Positions 12,701 to 24,972 of a stretch of 64,000 bases of DNA are shown here, one piece after another (the first letter of the stretch is position 1; every line of letters begins with the position of its first letter). The stretch is from Zelopaecilomyces penicillatus (lineage: Eukaryota > Ascomycota > Sordariomycetes > Hypocreales > Pseudodiploosporaceae), in the NCBI GenBank assembly GCA_005765155.1, contig VCCP01000002.1, positions 5,456,001 through 5,520,000 on the forward strand. The letters run 5' to 3'. Both the position numbers and the translations under genes were made by a program. Below the pieces are notes generated by a model that was given only the letters and a program-made list of their open reading frames with translations, was not told where the DNA came from and made no database searches.

Positions 12701-15700
12701 GTGAGCAGTTGCAACGCCGCTTCTGTCGACCAAGCAAGCAATGTAGAGTCTGTATGTAGTACCGGTAGATGGGTAATTAGCTCCCTAACTCTGGATGTTG
12801 GTCGCGGCTCGGACTATGGCGTATGTTGAATAGCGCATTCACTCCTTCCTTCGTGACACCAATAGCCTATGATGGTGATGGTGATAGCAAGGGTCTCTGT
12901 TAGACTTGCCGAGTCGTAAACGTACCCTAGTACCTATACAGCGTGCGTCGTGGTTTGCGTCGCGCGGTGTTTGTCCGAGGTGGCTGACGAGACACCGTTA
13001 GGTTTTACCACCCGCGATCAATCCCTGAAGATGGATGGGATGGACAAGCTCGCAATCCCGAGCGATCGGGTGGCCCCGGTTCTGAAGCGGATGGAAGCTG
13101 TGGTATCAGCCGCGGTCTTTGACTGAGACTCACTGACACACACAAAGTGCTGTTTTGTTTGCCGGGTTCCCCAAGCCCCTCTCCTCCCTTATTTTGTGGT
13201 GTCTGAACAGTCTTCGATGAACACCTAACAGGTCTCTGTTAGATTGTCGTGATGTATTGCCTTGAGTCGCTACCCACAGCGCTTGACCGAGACCTAGCGA
13301 CTGTGCAATTTTCATTGAGCTTGATTTGCTGATCCAGCCTCTGGCCCCCAAGCCCCACGATACGCCACAGCGATAGAGCGGGATCTTGGTCCTGGGTCGC
13401 TGTGCACACTGCCGACCGACGTACTGGCGATATGTCCGTTTCGTAGGCTGGCTGGCTGTCTCTGTACCGGTACTACGTATGTGTGCATTTAGCCTGGTGG
13501 CCTGCCCACTTGGATACATCGATTCCGCAGTGTCGTGGCGTGGAAATGGCTTTCACGTTAACGTTAGTTGATTTGCCTAGCTTGTTGGGAGGATCTTGGG
13601 GGCCGGGAGTTTTCCAGCATCCACGACGTGACAAGAAGGCCCGTCCCGTCCAGTAGAAACCATTGATCGCACTGTATGAATGGTGGGCGAGCTCTGCGCT
13701 ACCTCTACCACTGTCCACCCACTGTTTATCTGCGCCAACCTGATGGTAAGTCTCAATACACTGTACTATACACTGTGATACTTGGAACCGCTTCTGGTCA
13801 AGCCCGGGGGAACTGCAGCCTGGGGGAATAGCGCTGCAACGCCCCCTTGCCCCAGAAAGCCCAGCCGGAAAATGGAAACAGGACAAATGATGGATCATAC
13901 GAGCATAGAGCATATGAATCGTGTACTCGGCCTCAACAGTTTGAGGCATAAGCAGCAAGCTTGGGTGGTTGCAGACTCATCCTGGAATCCTCTGACCTCT
14001 GCAACATACTGTTAAGGTGTTCCCAACCCGGAACACTTGTCGATGCTAGGGCTTCCATGCAGCAGAGGCTTGTCCGTTCTGCTCACTCGATCTATGCTGG
14101 CGACCCCTGTAGCCTGTAGGCAGGCAGCCACAGCGTCTCCTATTCCGCTGCAACCTGCCAGCATTGGGCGAGAAGAGTCCGACGGGGGATGAAACCAGAA
14201 AAGACTGAAGTTGCCGCGCCGTGTCAATCTCTGTCTGAAGGATTATGAGCCAGGAGGAGGGACTACAATATGTATGGATTCTTGGGATGCTAGTAGCTGA
14301 TGTATCGAGAACGGTGTGGTGGTGGAAGTACCTCATTAGGCAATAGCACACGGGGAAGCCCACCATACAATGCAACCAATACAACAGGAGGCATCGCTCT
14401 ATAGTTGTAGAGGTGAATGGGTAGTTACTAAGGTGCCTGTAGACTAGTATTATGAGGCCCCCCAGTCTTTGCCTATTTTCGAGCAAACAAGGCGCTCTTT
14501 ATCAGCTTCACAGAGTATCGCATTGACTTGTCAACACACCCCGTACAGTGGTTGCGGCCGATGGCATGGCTCTGAGACTGAGCCCAAATGCATAATCATG
14601 CACCGGGTTGCCAGTTGCCAGGCCATCCTGCACGGCAGCAAGACGGGGACTCTTGCCTGCATCTCCGTCCACAAATCATAGGTAGCCGCTAGAGGGCTCG
14701 AGGGTTGCTAGGCATGATATCATGCCACAGGACGCTAAGGTGGGCGTGACCACTGACAGTGCCTACACCTTTTTCTCCCAGCACCAAGGTGAAGAGGTAC
14801 TTGGTCATACTGGAAGGTAATCCGTACTGGGCTCGTACATAATTACAGGCTACACGTCCGCTACCAGGTAGCAGGTATAGTGGGTGTAGGTGCCAAAGGC
14901 ACAGCCTACAAGAATTTCTGTCCCTCATACCCGACGTGTAAAGACAAAACCCCAGCCTGACGCGATGAACCGAGGGCCGCTTTTGGATTCTCCATCCTGC
15001 TTTCTGTTGGGTACAAAGTTCTGTTCCCTGAGCTGCACTGATCCGGCGCTGCATCCATTCTTCCCGACAGACTTCCCAGGATGCTGAAAACCTTAGAAAT
15101 TCTCCGCGTCTGCAGAGCCCATCTCTTGAATGCCCACGCAAGAAGAGTTGTGGTTGGCCACCAGCCAGACGGGTCTTCATCGCCCTCCAGCTCATCAGGA
15201 ACTAGCCGGGGACCCATGGTCCGGCACGCAATGCTATACGTCGGAACGCACAGCAAGCACTCAGTCGTGCATGCAGACGTATACTTCCTTGACAAGCAGT
15301 AGACAGCAGAGGCAGACTGTGAGGATGGACGACGTTGGAGGTATTATTTGTCTGGGACAACCGACGCACTGGCCACGACTCCCATGTCCAGCCGGGGTGT
15401 GACTCTGCAACCCTCTGCAGGGACTGGCTGGTCGACCGCCAGGGTAGGGAAAGGAGGGGGGAACCAAAGCGCGGACACCGTTGATGGAGGTGGAGATGGC
15501 TTGCCCAGGTCTCGACCCCATCCAGATGACATTCATCGATGATGCTGTACTTACCCAGGTCGCCAGGCCTGGAGCTGGTGGTGGCACCCACGTCTGCATC
15601 GTCGCTGCACGGGAACGACGGCACACGGCCAGTGAAGCCAGGCCTTCAAAGGCTGCTTGTGAGCACCAGCTCTTCACCTCAGCCCATCTCCACACCCCTA

Positions 15701-16257
15701 CCAGTCGCTGCGTCGCTCGGCCCAAACCACCACTCAAAGGACGGGGGACTGAGATGGATGGGTTGTGGGGGTCCCAGACACCATCGATGGGGAAAGCTCT
15801 CGTGAGGATCTTACAGTACTCACGAGTTGATCAACACATTGGTTGGACCCTGTCTCCTTGGCCGCCAAATAAGACCTCTCCACTGCCTCACCCCCTCCAT
15901 GCCACCCATCTTTGTGTCTTCTGTTCCTCTCGCCTCTTCTTCGCCTACGATCTTCGCTGAGCTGCTCGACCTGGCTGGCCACAACTTCGATCAGCCTTTG
16001 GTGCTGGTGTTGACAAGTTAGCCCAACCCGATACTAAACCGCCACCACTGCCCAACACCTCCACATTTCCACGGCACACGCGATCAATTTTGGCCTGTCC
16101 TTTTTATATCACGGGCAGCAAATCATCCGATTTGGAATTCTGCCTCCGAGCGCCTTCTCGAATTTTATCCGCCCTCACTGCCTTATCTCCTCATCCCGGA
16201 CAGTATTTGGCTTCCAGACTTAACCTCGCTGGGGCATGTTCGTGACATCAACAAACA
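6772..16257. other. Gene-poor interval of about 9.5 kb upstream of the Zn2Cys6 regulator
   Basis: No frame in this stretch reads like a conserved protein, and I could not chain neighbouring open frames through GT-AG introns into one. The largest frames (about 120-170 codons) overlap on opposite strands, mostly in the GC-richer part at 14.7-16.0 kb, and look like chance. Seen: a T12 run at 7969-7980, several pyrimidine-rich tracts between 15.85 and 16.2 kb that fit a fungal promoter or leader, and scattered TAGGTA motifs. It probably contains the 3' end of the gene at 2111-6771, a long promoter or leader of the regulator at 16258, and perhaps a non-coding transcript. A short or intron-dense gene cannot be excluded. 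Confidence 0.5.
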
Positions 16258-16319
16258 ATGGAACGCGCGTTGGCTATTGTGACGAATGGAGGCGACATGA
16301 CTTGGCCGGACAATCATAG
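16236..16319 (+). promoter_or_regulatory. Upstream ORF overlapping the start of the Zn2Cys6 regulator
   Basis: An ATG at 16236 opens a 27-codon frame that runs through the main start (16258) in another frame and stops with TAG at 16317-16319. One base after that stop lies an ATG (16321) in the frame of the main protein (its Met22). Ribosomes starting at the uORF would miss the first main ATG and could restart at Met22. The arrangement is seen directly; its effect is inferred and depends on where the transcript starts. Confidence 0.5.
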
Positions 16320-18602
16320 CATGTCGTCTGACGAAGGAGCATGGGAGGAAGGCATGGTGTTGCCATCACCGTCGCCCACGGAAACGACCTGGAAACGGGC
16401 CTCGTCGACCACTACGGCATCATTCCAAGCCGGGCAGCTATCGCCTGTCAGCTCTGGCATTGACTGCAATGCGGAAAATTCTTCGGGGCCTGCCGTGGCA
16501 CACTCTGCATCATCATCTTGCACAGACTCGTGGAGTAACGGTTACGCTGATCGAGACGACCCAGAAGAGGACAACCAGTGGGATCAGTGGGATCAGTCAT
16601 CTGACGATGCTCTTCCGCTCCCGAAACTCGAACCAGTAGACGATGATATCAACTTGCATGATCTTGAAGCAGCACCTTTGACACCTTTATTGCAGAACGA
16701 AGCCTCTGCCTCTCAATTAAAATTGAAGCGACCTCGTGGAAGACCAAGGAAACATCCCCTGACCCCTGCCGTTAACACAAGTAAAATCACCAAAGGCCGC
16801 TCTAAAACCGGATGTATCACCTGCAGAAAGCGGAAAAAGAAGTGTGACGAAGCCAAACCAAGATGTATGCCCAGAAAATCTAATACTGTTACAAGCGCTT
16901 GAGTCTAATATCTTTCTTATAGGTATGAACTGTGAAAAGAATGCAGTGGTTTGCGAGGGTTATCATGAGAAGCAAGTATGGAAAAGCGGCAAGGAAAGAG
17001 CCGAAGAAGGTATGTTATGAAATGCATGCTCTACATTCAGGAGTACTTGGTTTGCAATTTCTAATATCATCTCCAGAACGACTGAGATGGGAGAATCTTC
17101 CCTCAATTACCATGCAGCCCATATTTCACGGAGTAGAGACCACGGAGGACAAAATCTTCTGGAAGCATTACATCAACCACTTTAGCAACGTTTTGACCGT
17201 CGAGGGCGAGGCGAAGAATGCCTTCAAAGACATAATATTGCAGCTTGCCAATCAACACCAGGGGCTAATGCACTCCATATTAGCCGTTAGCAGTAAACAT
17301 ATTGACCTAGATGCGCCATATGGAATCAAAATTTTGCAGGAAAATCCTACAACGAGCAAGGAAGCAATCCACCGACGTTCCGAGTACCATCACGATGAAG
17401 AATTGAAGCGACTGTATGAAGATATGGCTAAGCCTGTCAACAAGGATGACCCTGAGTATAAAACCGTCCTAGCCGCCCGCTATGGTCAGATGCTATGCTT
17501 GCTTCTCCAGACGCGCGCGGAAGGAAATCCTAGAGGCGAGCACCGTGTTCATTTGCAGGCGTACAAAAACCTGATACAGCATTCGCCTCCCGATGATCCG
17601 ACCTTTCTTGCTTTCATTACGGAATTTTTTCAATACCATATTTTTGCTGATGATCTGTTTTGGCATCCTGAAACATCGAATAAACGTTTGGCATCGGAAG
17701 ACTGGGAACCACCTGTGTCGATACATCCGCCAAGGCTTCTTGGTGTTGCTGACGGGTTGTTCCACCACCTTTCACAGATCACGAGCATTAGAAATGCTAT
17801 ACGAGTAAACATGGCTGCCTCTGTCGACCCTCTGGTAGATTACACAAGCCTCTACCGAGCGGCGGAAATCGATGCTGCTATCAGAGAATGGACGCCAAGG
17901 TGGTCTCCAGGAGATAGCTGCAACACAGTGGGGCTTCTATACAAGCAAATGGTGTGGGTTTATCTCTTCCGCACTATCTACCCGCCTTCTTCAATACCAG
18001 CACGACGCTCTACTCTTGGCTCACTCCCCACAACTGTAAACTCGTCGACATTCCCAAATACACCGCAACGAAGAGCTTCGATGGCAGCGCGTGTGGGGGC
18101 TCCTTTGAGGCCAACTATGGGAACCGGTGCTTTGAGCACAAATATGCAAGTGCCACACAGTTGCCCACAGTCCCGAAACACATCGAGATCAAATTCAATG
18201 CACGAGGACGATGTACGCATCAGCACAATTGTTCAGTCCGACGGCAGTCGGCCTTCGTCCCCGCCACCAAGTCGTCGCCCACCCCATGATGACCACCGGA
18301 TCACTCTAGCGGTGGATGAGTCGCTTGCACTACTTGAGAGCTTCAAGCCGTCGGACCCAGCACAGACACTCCTTCTCATTCCATGCATGGTTATCGGCAC
18401 TGCCTGCTTTGAAACAGCTCAACGACAGCGCGTGCGAAACTCTGTTAAAGCTGTTCGTGGCTATACCGGTCTGCGAAATTGCGACCGGGTCTTGGAGGTC
18501 CTCGAAAAAATCTGGACACTGATGGACGAGGGTGATTGGTCTGCTGTCTGGGACTGGCAAGGGGTTGCAAGGCGAATGGGCCTTGACTTTCCCTGCACTT
18601 GA
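16258..18602 (+). CDS. Zn2Cys6 transcription factor with AT-hook
   Basis: Exons 16258..16864, 16923..17009 and 17077..18602 encode 739 residues. The two introns (58 and 67 nt; GTATGC/TAG and GTATGT/CAG) both fall in or just after the zinc cluster. Order: acidic, Ser-rich N-terminus; an AT-hook (KRPRGRPRK) near residue 160; then the binuclear zinc cluster CITCRKRKKKCDEAKPRC completed across intron 1 by MNCEKNAVVCEGY, giving all six Cys. The remaining part is the fungal regulator middle-homology type, with a Ser/Pro-rich insert near residues 540-640 and a helical C-terminus. The protein should bind DNA in the nucleus as an RNA polymerase II regulator. The cluster and linker resemble the branched-hypha regulator EBR1 of Fusarium and proteins annotated Fcr1, but I cannot confirm orthology. 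It has a very long upstream region and an overlapping uORF. Confidence 0.92.
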
Positions 18603-19981
18603 AGAGTACCAGTCTCTCGAGTTTTGTTTTCTCACTGAAGCGCCCCGATTTTTGAAGTAATCGTGACGATCTATTTTTCAACATTCTTCTCCAAGGATTT
18701 CAGTTGAGGATGAGTATATCCACCGAAATACCCACTCAAACCAACATTTTGGTGGGTAGTTATGGCCTTAACTCCAACACCAACAACGACTGAAACAGCA
18801 ATCTTTCTCCCACGAACATTTGAAACCACATTGAACACCACCCTACGTATGGTATGTCTTTAGTTGTGAAAAATCAAACTATCGCCCAGCTGCCTCTGGG
18901 CACTTGTGCGAATATAACATCTTGATCAACAATCACACTCGCCTCCTTCTGGGCGATTATTTCTCTATGGAACAAAAAACAAAGATGTACAGGGAGGCCG
19001 CATTGACCAGCAAGAGCTTGATTAGGCATTTTTGGGTTGTTTGGAGTTCAGGACGGATGGGCAACTCTTCTAGCCATGTGGACCGAAAGTGCTTCATCGC
19101 ACATGGCTTATAGCGGGGGGACGCATGTTATCGTTGGCAGAAGCTGTCCGAGAAAGGGCAGTGGCGTTATTAGGCGGGCAATATGGTAACAGGTTGCTGC
19201 ATAAAGGGGTAAAAGCAAAAGTTTGTGCCAGCATTTCATGGCCTCCCATTCATTAAAACTGTTTAGAACTGCCCTGGGTTGCTCAGATGAATATACAAGT
19301 ACATACAGTTAGTTTGTGAATTGAATGGACGCAAAGTCCCCATATCTTTTGAGCATGTTGAGTCTGAAACCGAGCCAGTGTATTTGGATATACGTGTTGC
19401 AGACGGATTATTGCTATGTGAACAAATCTTATTTGCATGTAGCCCTGCCATACGCCACGATATCTGTTGCGATGTCCACAGCCTTATTTGCAATTTCTAC
19501 ATCTCCATACATGCCCCTCTTGCTACCTATTCTTGGTTTTCTTCTCCTGTTTAAGTCTACGTCCATGGAGCTTAGCGATAGTAGTCACTTGATGGGACAC
19601 ACACGGCAACAGCGAAAATGTGTGATTGGGGCTGGCAAAAACAAAAAATAAAGTTTCAATTTAGCAAAGAGAATTGTCAATCCTTGTGAAACATATCTGG
19701 CCACAAAACCAATGGCAGGTAATTAAATGCAGGCAAGCTATCAGCAAAAGAAAAAAGGTCTGCGATCACTCTCACTATAAAGAAGCTTGATGATGAAAGG
19801 AATCAAAGGGGAAGTCTGTCACAGACATGTCTTTTTCACAACCTCAAGATATCATGTTCCCCCACCCCCCCTGCTCTTTGAAACCAGAGAGTAAGAAGAA
19901 TTGAAGCACCCGAACACAGGATAGCTCAGCTCAGTACACGAATATTGTTAAAGATGAAGGATCCTCCCCACCCCCACCATA
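18603..19981. other. Convergent 3' region between two genes
   Basis: This spacer lies between the stop of the regulator and the stop of the next minus-strand gene, so it holds two 3' UTRs. It is relatively AT-rich with A-rich runs near 19640 and 19750. No open frame shows conserved features. I see no RNA gene. Confidence 0.55.
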
Positions 19982-21167
19982 TCAATCATCACGCTTATCG
20001 TTATTGTCGAAATAATATGCACCACCCCGGCCAGGACTCCCCAATGTTGATGACCCAGCTCTGCCAGCACTGCCCTCCGATTGATGAGCAATGCCATCGA
20101 TGACTTCTCTGTGCTGATGTCTTGCAACAGGTACAGGCCCTCGAAAGGTGGTATCGACAAAGACATCTTGGTCAAGGGGGGAGTGCGGCGCATCCGCTGA
20201 TACACCGTCCATCATTCGCGCGTCTCGCCGTTCCTGGAGTGCAGAAGCACTCATGGGTACATCGCCACCTATAGGCATATCTCGATCCCTTCGCGCGTCA
20301 CTCAGCCCTGAGTTGGTCCGTTCCAACCCCCATTGATGGCTAGCAGCGGCCCCTGGGATGGGTCGCCGGTGATAGATTGGACCTGATACAGTGCTTCCTG
20401 CGCCTTCTCCAAAGCCCACAAGCGATGCAGACCCATCATCACTCATACGATCCTCGTAGCCTCCGAAGGAACGTGTTGCGAGGCCATCCATATCTTCATC
20501 CATAGCGTCGGCGTCGGCGCCTGTGCTAGTAACGGACTCTCCTTCGCGATAGTTTGTATCAGTGCTCAGCATATCTTCATCTTGGTCCCCGCTTGTTGTT
20601 CTTCGCTCATCCCCTTCACCTAGATGGCTCTCTGTTGCGCTCGCAGTACCAACTGTACTCATCTTAGTGACGGCGACGGGCTGGCCATTGCTGTCGAAGT
20701 AGGCTGGTGTCAGGTGCTGTGTCGCGGGATAATTGAGCGGGAAGCCTGTTGTAGATGTCGGAGTTGTCTGTGGTGACAGTGAGGCGGCGCGGCCGTGATC
20801 GTCACTGTCGGGGGTCTGAGGAGGGGCTCTGAGAGTAGAGACTCGTTCGAGGCCTGCTAATCGGGAGATGCGATCCGCTCGCTCAGCCTCGAGGCTGGTC
20901 GTTGAGGGGTTGTGCTGGTGTCCGCGACCATGGGGCCCGCTGGGGAAATGGCCTCGATGGCCATCTTTGATTGCTGTTGTCGATAGAGTTGAAAGTGAGG
21001 TCGTGGTGCTAGTGGGAGTGCCGCTAATGGGAGGGTGAGTAAACGCATCAGCATTCTGACAGAGACTTGGGCACGGCGCAAGCAGCATACGGCGTTTCCG
21101 AGGGTGTCTCGGGATTAGATGCCGGAGGAGGGAGATTGATAAAGGTCGGACGCGACGCCTGCGCCAT
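19982..21167 (-). CDS. Conserved fungal protein of unknown function, Ser/Thr/Gly-rich
   Basis: The model is exon 1 21091..21167 and exon 2 19982..21023 with an intron 21024..21090 (GTATGC...TAG, 67 nt), 372 residues. The start at 21167 has a strong context (accgccATGG); reading straight through the intron instead gives an Arg/Pro-rich N-terminus that looks artificial. After splicing the N-terminus reads NPETPSETPGTPTSTTTS followed by LSTTAIKDGHRGH and, further on, SLEAERADRISRLAGLERV. I believe these blocks are conserved in filamentous fungi, but I know no function. The rest is disordered, with an acidic DMLSTD/DAMDEDMDG region and a Gly-rich C-terminus. There is no signal peptide or membrane segment. 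A regulatory or scaffold role would be a guess. Confidence 0.75.
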
Positions 21168-22122
21168 GGCGGTGATGGGAGGGGGGGGGGAGAGTATGAA
21201 TGTGTTGCGGCTGTCTGATGTTGTCGAGGTCGTCGAGGGTGTTGAATGGAGGGGAAATGGGCACGACACACGGCGCCCGTTGCTCGTCGAGACTTGGGCA
21301 GCCTAGCTAGCTAGGTAGTTAGGGACTGAGGAGGCTAAGATCCAAACGCTGCGTAGGTATTCTGATGAAGAAGTGGCAGCTTGTGAGTTTCGCAGGTGTG
21401 CGTCTGTTCGAGTCCTCGGTGTCTTGGGGATGATAAATTTATTAGGTGCAAGGTTGGACGGGGTTGTTCTTGTGTGCAGGTGAAGGAGTTGCTCTAGGGA
21501 ATTCAGCCACTGAAGATGCCTGCTCAGGTGTTGGTGGCTGTGTGATAGTGTGTGCGGGCAGCCCTCCAGCGAATGAAGCCTATTAGCCCAGCGCTCCAGG
21601 CCGTTCAAATGCCGTTCAGGCGTCTGTGGCTGCTAGAATGCCACCAACGTCTAGTCACCCCGCTGTAGCTTGAGGGGTTCTCGGCAGATGGCGGGGAAGC
21701 CACCTCAAGGAGGATGTAATTACAGCACTAATTCACAGGCAGAGAATGTACTGTAATACCTCGACACATTCGCCAGGGAATTGCTATGACGTACCTAGGC
21801 AGAATCAACTAAAGATTTAGACCAGCTTCTACACGAGACGGCCTTGCAAAAGGTCTTGAAACTATCGAGAGTCACATGGATGAACGGCCATGGCTGAGAG
21901 TTACATGCTAAACTAGAGCTGCACTGATCTAATTCAACAGCGAACAAGACACCCGAAGCTTCAAAGCAGTGCGAAGTGATCAATACTCTCTTATCAGTCC
22001 AGATTTCTAATCACAGCATGGCTGAACAGAGGAAAGGTAACCTCTATTGACTATCTCAAAGGTAGCCATTCCTTTTCTATATGATTTGCACCGATATATT
22101 CTCTAGATGTGAGACATATCAT
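21168..22122. other. Spacer upstream of the unknown conserved gene
   Basis: This holds the promoter of the minus-strand gene ending at 21167 and the 3' flank of the Dabb gene. A GTTCGAGTCC stretch near 21405 mimics a tRNA B box but has no matching A box or acceptor stem. No convincing open frame. Confidence 0.5.
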
Positions 22123-22689
22123 CTAGAAGTTGCCTGGAGCAAAGTCGATGACCTGGATGTTGCCCCAGTACTTCTTGGCAAACTGGACAAATGCAGCGTG
22201 CGCAGGATCCTTGGCGACATAGTAGTCACGATCCTCGACTGTCTCAAACTCGACGACGAAGGCATGTGTCATTCCTTGCTATATAGGGGAAGACATGGCG
22301 CCCAACATTAGCTTTCTTCAATATACAAGTCTGCATTCAATCGCTGCTGTGCCTATGGTTACTCACCTGCAGATTCTCTGTGCTGACATCGGCACCGCCA
22401 GACGAGGTCTTGATGTAGGACTTTTGCGATGTTGGGTGCACACACTTGTCTTTGAGGGCAATCATCTCGTCGCATACCTGTGTGTAGTGTTCAGCTTGTG
22501 TTACAATAAATGGCAATTGCAGTCAGTCAATTGCTGATAGCCCAACGGATAGGAGACCGTGGGAGGGTGACACAGCGTGCAATAAATAATGCGGAGAGCT
22601 AGACTGTGGTGTTGAGTTACCTTTTGGCGATCCTCGGGCGAGACGTCGGGCTTGAAGGCCCAGATAACAAGATGAAGAATGCCCGGCAT
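22123..22689 (-). CDS. Stress-responsive A/B barrel (Dabb) domain protein
   Basis: Three exons, 22621..22689, 22367..22477 and 22123..22278, all joined in phase 0, give 111 residues. Both introns have good ends (GTAACT/CAG and GTGAGT/TAG). The protein starts MPGILHLVIWAFKPDVSPED, continues through a helix ending in a Lys/Ser/Gly stretch, and ends GMTHAFVVEFETVEDRDYY...HAAFVKF-like segment and VIDFAPGNF. The alternating beta strands with the late HAFVVEF strand and the DRDYYVAKDPAHAAF helix are those of the Dabb fold, a dimeric ferredoxin-like barrel of about 100 residues. Family members include plant stress proteins and small cyclases such as olivetolic acid cyclase; most fungal copies have no known substrate. 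No targeting signal, so cytosolic. Confidence 0.88.
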
Positions 22690-23281
22690 TTTTGCTGCGT
22701 CTTTCTTTTCAACGTGGTTTATGGTTTATGGTTAATGATGTTTGATTTATGAAAGGTAGACAAAACAAGGGCTTTGTTATTCTCCTCCTTTCAATTCAAG
22801 CCCCATACATGATTTATAATAAAGCTTCCTTCGCTCTATAAACCCCGCGCATCCCGGAGCGGGGAAATTTTGGGAGGGTTATGCATGTCCAGACTCGGAA
22901 CATGGGATGAAAATTGAATTCAAAAAGGCAACCTGCCAGGTTCGGCACATGGCCGGTTATGCAAGGTAAGCTGCATCGACTAATACCGAATACAAAAGGG
23001 GATTCTTTTTCCGCATTTACCAAAATGTACTCTGCCAAAGAGTGGCCCTGTTTTCGCAGCCCATAATATGCAAAACGCCCCAAAATAACACCATGTCCAC
23101 TCCATTGCGAGGACAAACCCAATGTAAAAATTGCACTTATCAACCCCAAGATATGCCCCTATGCTTCCGTCCTTAAATAAGAAAAGAAAAAGAAAAGAAA
23201 AGATTGCCGTCTTGGCAGTTTCAAGGCCGTTGCCTAAATGTGGTGATGGTCTTCGTTGGCGGTGATTCCTTGCTCGCATCA
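22690..23281. other. Spacer between the Dabb gene and the small secreted protein gene
   Basis: This holds the promoter of the Dabb gene and the 3' flank of the next minus-strand gene. An AAAAGAAAAAGAAAAGAAAAG purine tract lies near 23180-23200. No coding frame of interest. Confidence 0.5.
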
Positions 23282-23575
23282 CTACAGCATTGACATGGCG
23301 CATGATATTACACCGATTGCAGCACTAATAATGACAAATCCGGGTTCTTGACGAATCATACTGGCGATATCGGCAGTTGAGAAGCCGATCCAAGGATAAG
23401 GCTGGGCGAAGGTTGCAGTCGTTCCCGTTGCCGCCATTGCGTTGTTGCCGGATATGGGTAATGATCGGTTTGTATGAGAAGTTTGTGTCGTCGGTGAGGT
23501 AGGAATGCTTTCTATTCCGTATGCCATTGTGATGAAGATTGCTAGAGCAACGAGGAGTGATATACGGTTGAGCAT
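23282..23575 (-). CDS. Small secreted or GPI-anchored-like protein, 97 residues
   Basis: One uninterrupted exon encodes 97 residues starting at an ATG in good context (atcaccATG). Residues 1-20 (MLNRISLLVALAIFITMAYG) form a typical signal peptide. The middle is Ser/Thr/Asn-rich with NRS as a possible N-glycosylation site. The last 20 residues are hydrophobic (GFVIISAAIGVISCAMSML), as in GPI-anchor signals or a tail anchor. There are too few cysteines for a disulphide-rich effector. I do not recognise a family. The combination of signal, low-complexity spacer and hydrophobic tail argues for a real gene, but the length leaves doubt. Confidence 0.5.
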   Translation of the reverse strand: MLNRISLLVALAIFITMAYGIESIPTSPTTQTSHTNRSLPISGNNAMAATGTTATFAQPYPWIGFSTADIASMIRQEPGFVIISAAIGVISCAMSML

Positions 23576-24972
23576 GGTGATGGCCTTGTTGTGTGTTGAT
23601 CTCTCATGTAGTTGCGAAACGAAGGGCGATTGTTCTTTGAAGGCTCAGGTTAGGCATGGGATCATTCTTGAAGATAACCAAAACAACCAAAACCTTCTTC
23701 GACAAAGCACTGGGCAGTTGTCAGTTTAAATATTTCTAATTGGTTTCAAGAGATCAGGGCTACCACATCACTGTATTGGCACCTTGAATCTCGCAATGGA
23801 CGCTAGGCAGTGTGGCCCTTTGACCAAGGGCCAATGTCTCAAACCTTGACGGGCAGAGCCACCTTTTGACAGCAAGATTTCTACAGGGATGCATGCCAAT
23901 CATTCGGCCTGTGAAACGAAGCGAGCACTTTGGCTCTGTTGATAAGAGCTTGCTGCTCAATAAAACCATGACGCGATAGCTGAAGTCTCCCTGGATGGCA
24001 GCATGGCTAAGATCAGCACGCAAATCGTAGCATTTGCGCCTTTGGACACAAGCGGAGGATAGGGCAAATTGAGTTGGCGCCCGAAGATAGCTGCCATGAC
24101 AAGAGAGTTGTTTCTATGCAGACACTTGACGAGATGGTTCTTCCTTGAAAGTGAGCCTTCAATCCCATCCGCCGTTGACGTCTTTGATATCTCCACGAAG
24201 ACAGTTCTAGACCTTCCGTGCCTGAAGCCTACCCCAAGCGTCATGCTTTGGTGGATCACCAGCAAGGGAGAATAATGTCTCGGAGTTTATTTATGCCCCC
24301 CTCCCGTTCCAATTCCATGCTCTGTGACAATTTGGAAAACTAGGGCGTTAATATGAGAGACGTGTAAATATGCAAGCTTTGACTTCCATGGCCAAGCCCT
24401 TGTTCAGGAAGTTGTGTAAGATACGCACTTGCTGATGCTTTCAGAGAACTTTCTTGATGAAGTAGCTTTACGTAACGGCCCAGTAATGTAGAAACATCAC
24501 GATTCGTAGACAAAAGTGTATGTAATATTCACAAGAAATGCGTCGTGTGGCGGAGACTGGAATGCTGTATTGTGCCACAATCGTAGTGTCATGATTGGAT
24601 GGTATGCCCAAGTCTAGAACAACTCTGCCCAGATTCTTTAAGAAATACAGTATGTAAATCAGGTCTATTTGAAACATTAAATATGAAGCCATAAAAAGCC
24701 AACGAGCATTGGTTGAAGTTTCTATTCTTGCATGACAGGTTGGTGTCAATGTAACATACTAACCCTAGAGCTATTATGATTTAGAAAGAGACTATCGTCT
24801 ACTTTAAATTTATTACAAGGAAGTAAGAACTAAAAGAGTAAGCTGGCGTCGGAGTTGTGCTGTTATAGAGAAGGCTGAAATCCATTGTGCTCGAAGTGTG
24901 TACCAGTCAGACTCGTGAGTTAGATTCAATCTTCCAACATCTGACTCAAATGAAAAGAACAATATATGCAGT
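23576..24972. other. Spacer of 1.4 kb downstream of the NRPS
   Basis: This holds the promoter of the small secreted protein gene and the 3' flank of the NRPS. Short frames on both strands at 23.76-24.28 kb show no motif and cannot be extended by plausible introns. From about 24.5 kb it is AT-rich. Confidence 0.45.

Noticed and set aside
14906..15960. Several overlapping frames of 130-168 codons on both strands
   Set aside because: They overlap each other in GC-richer DNA, lack motifs and cannot be chained by introns; treated as chance in the promoter/leader of the regulator.
21395..21420. tRNA B-box-like GTTCGAGTCC
   Set aside because: No A box at the right distance and no acceptor or anticodon stems could be folded.
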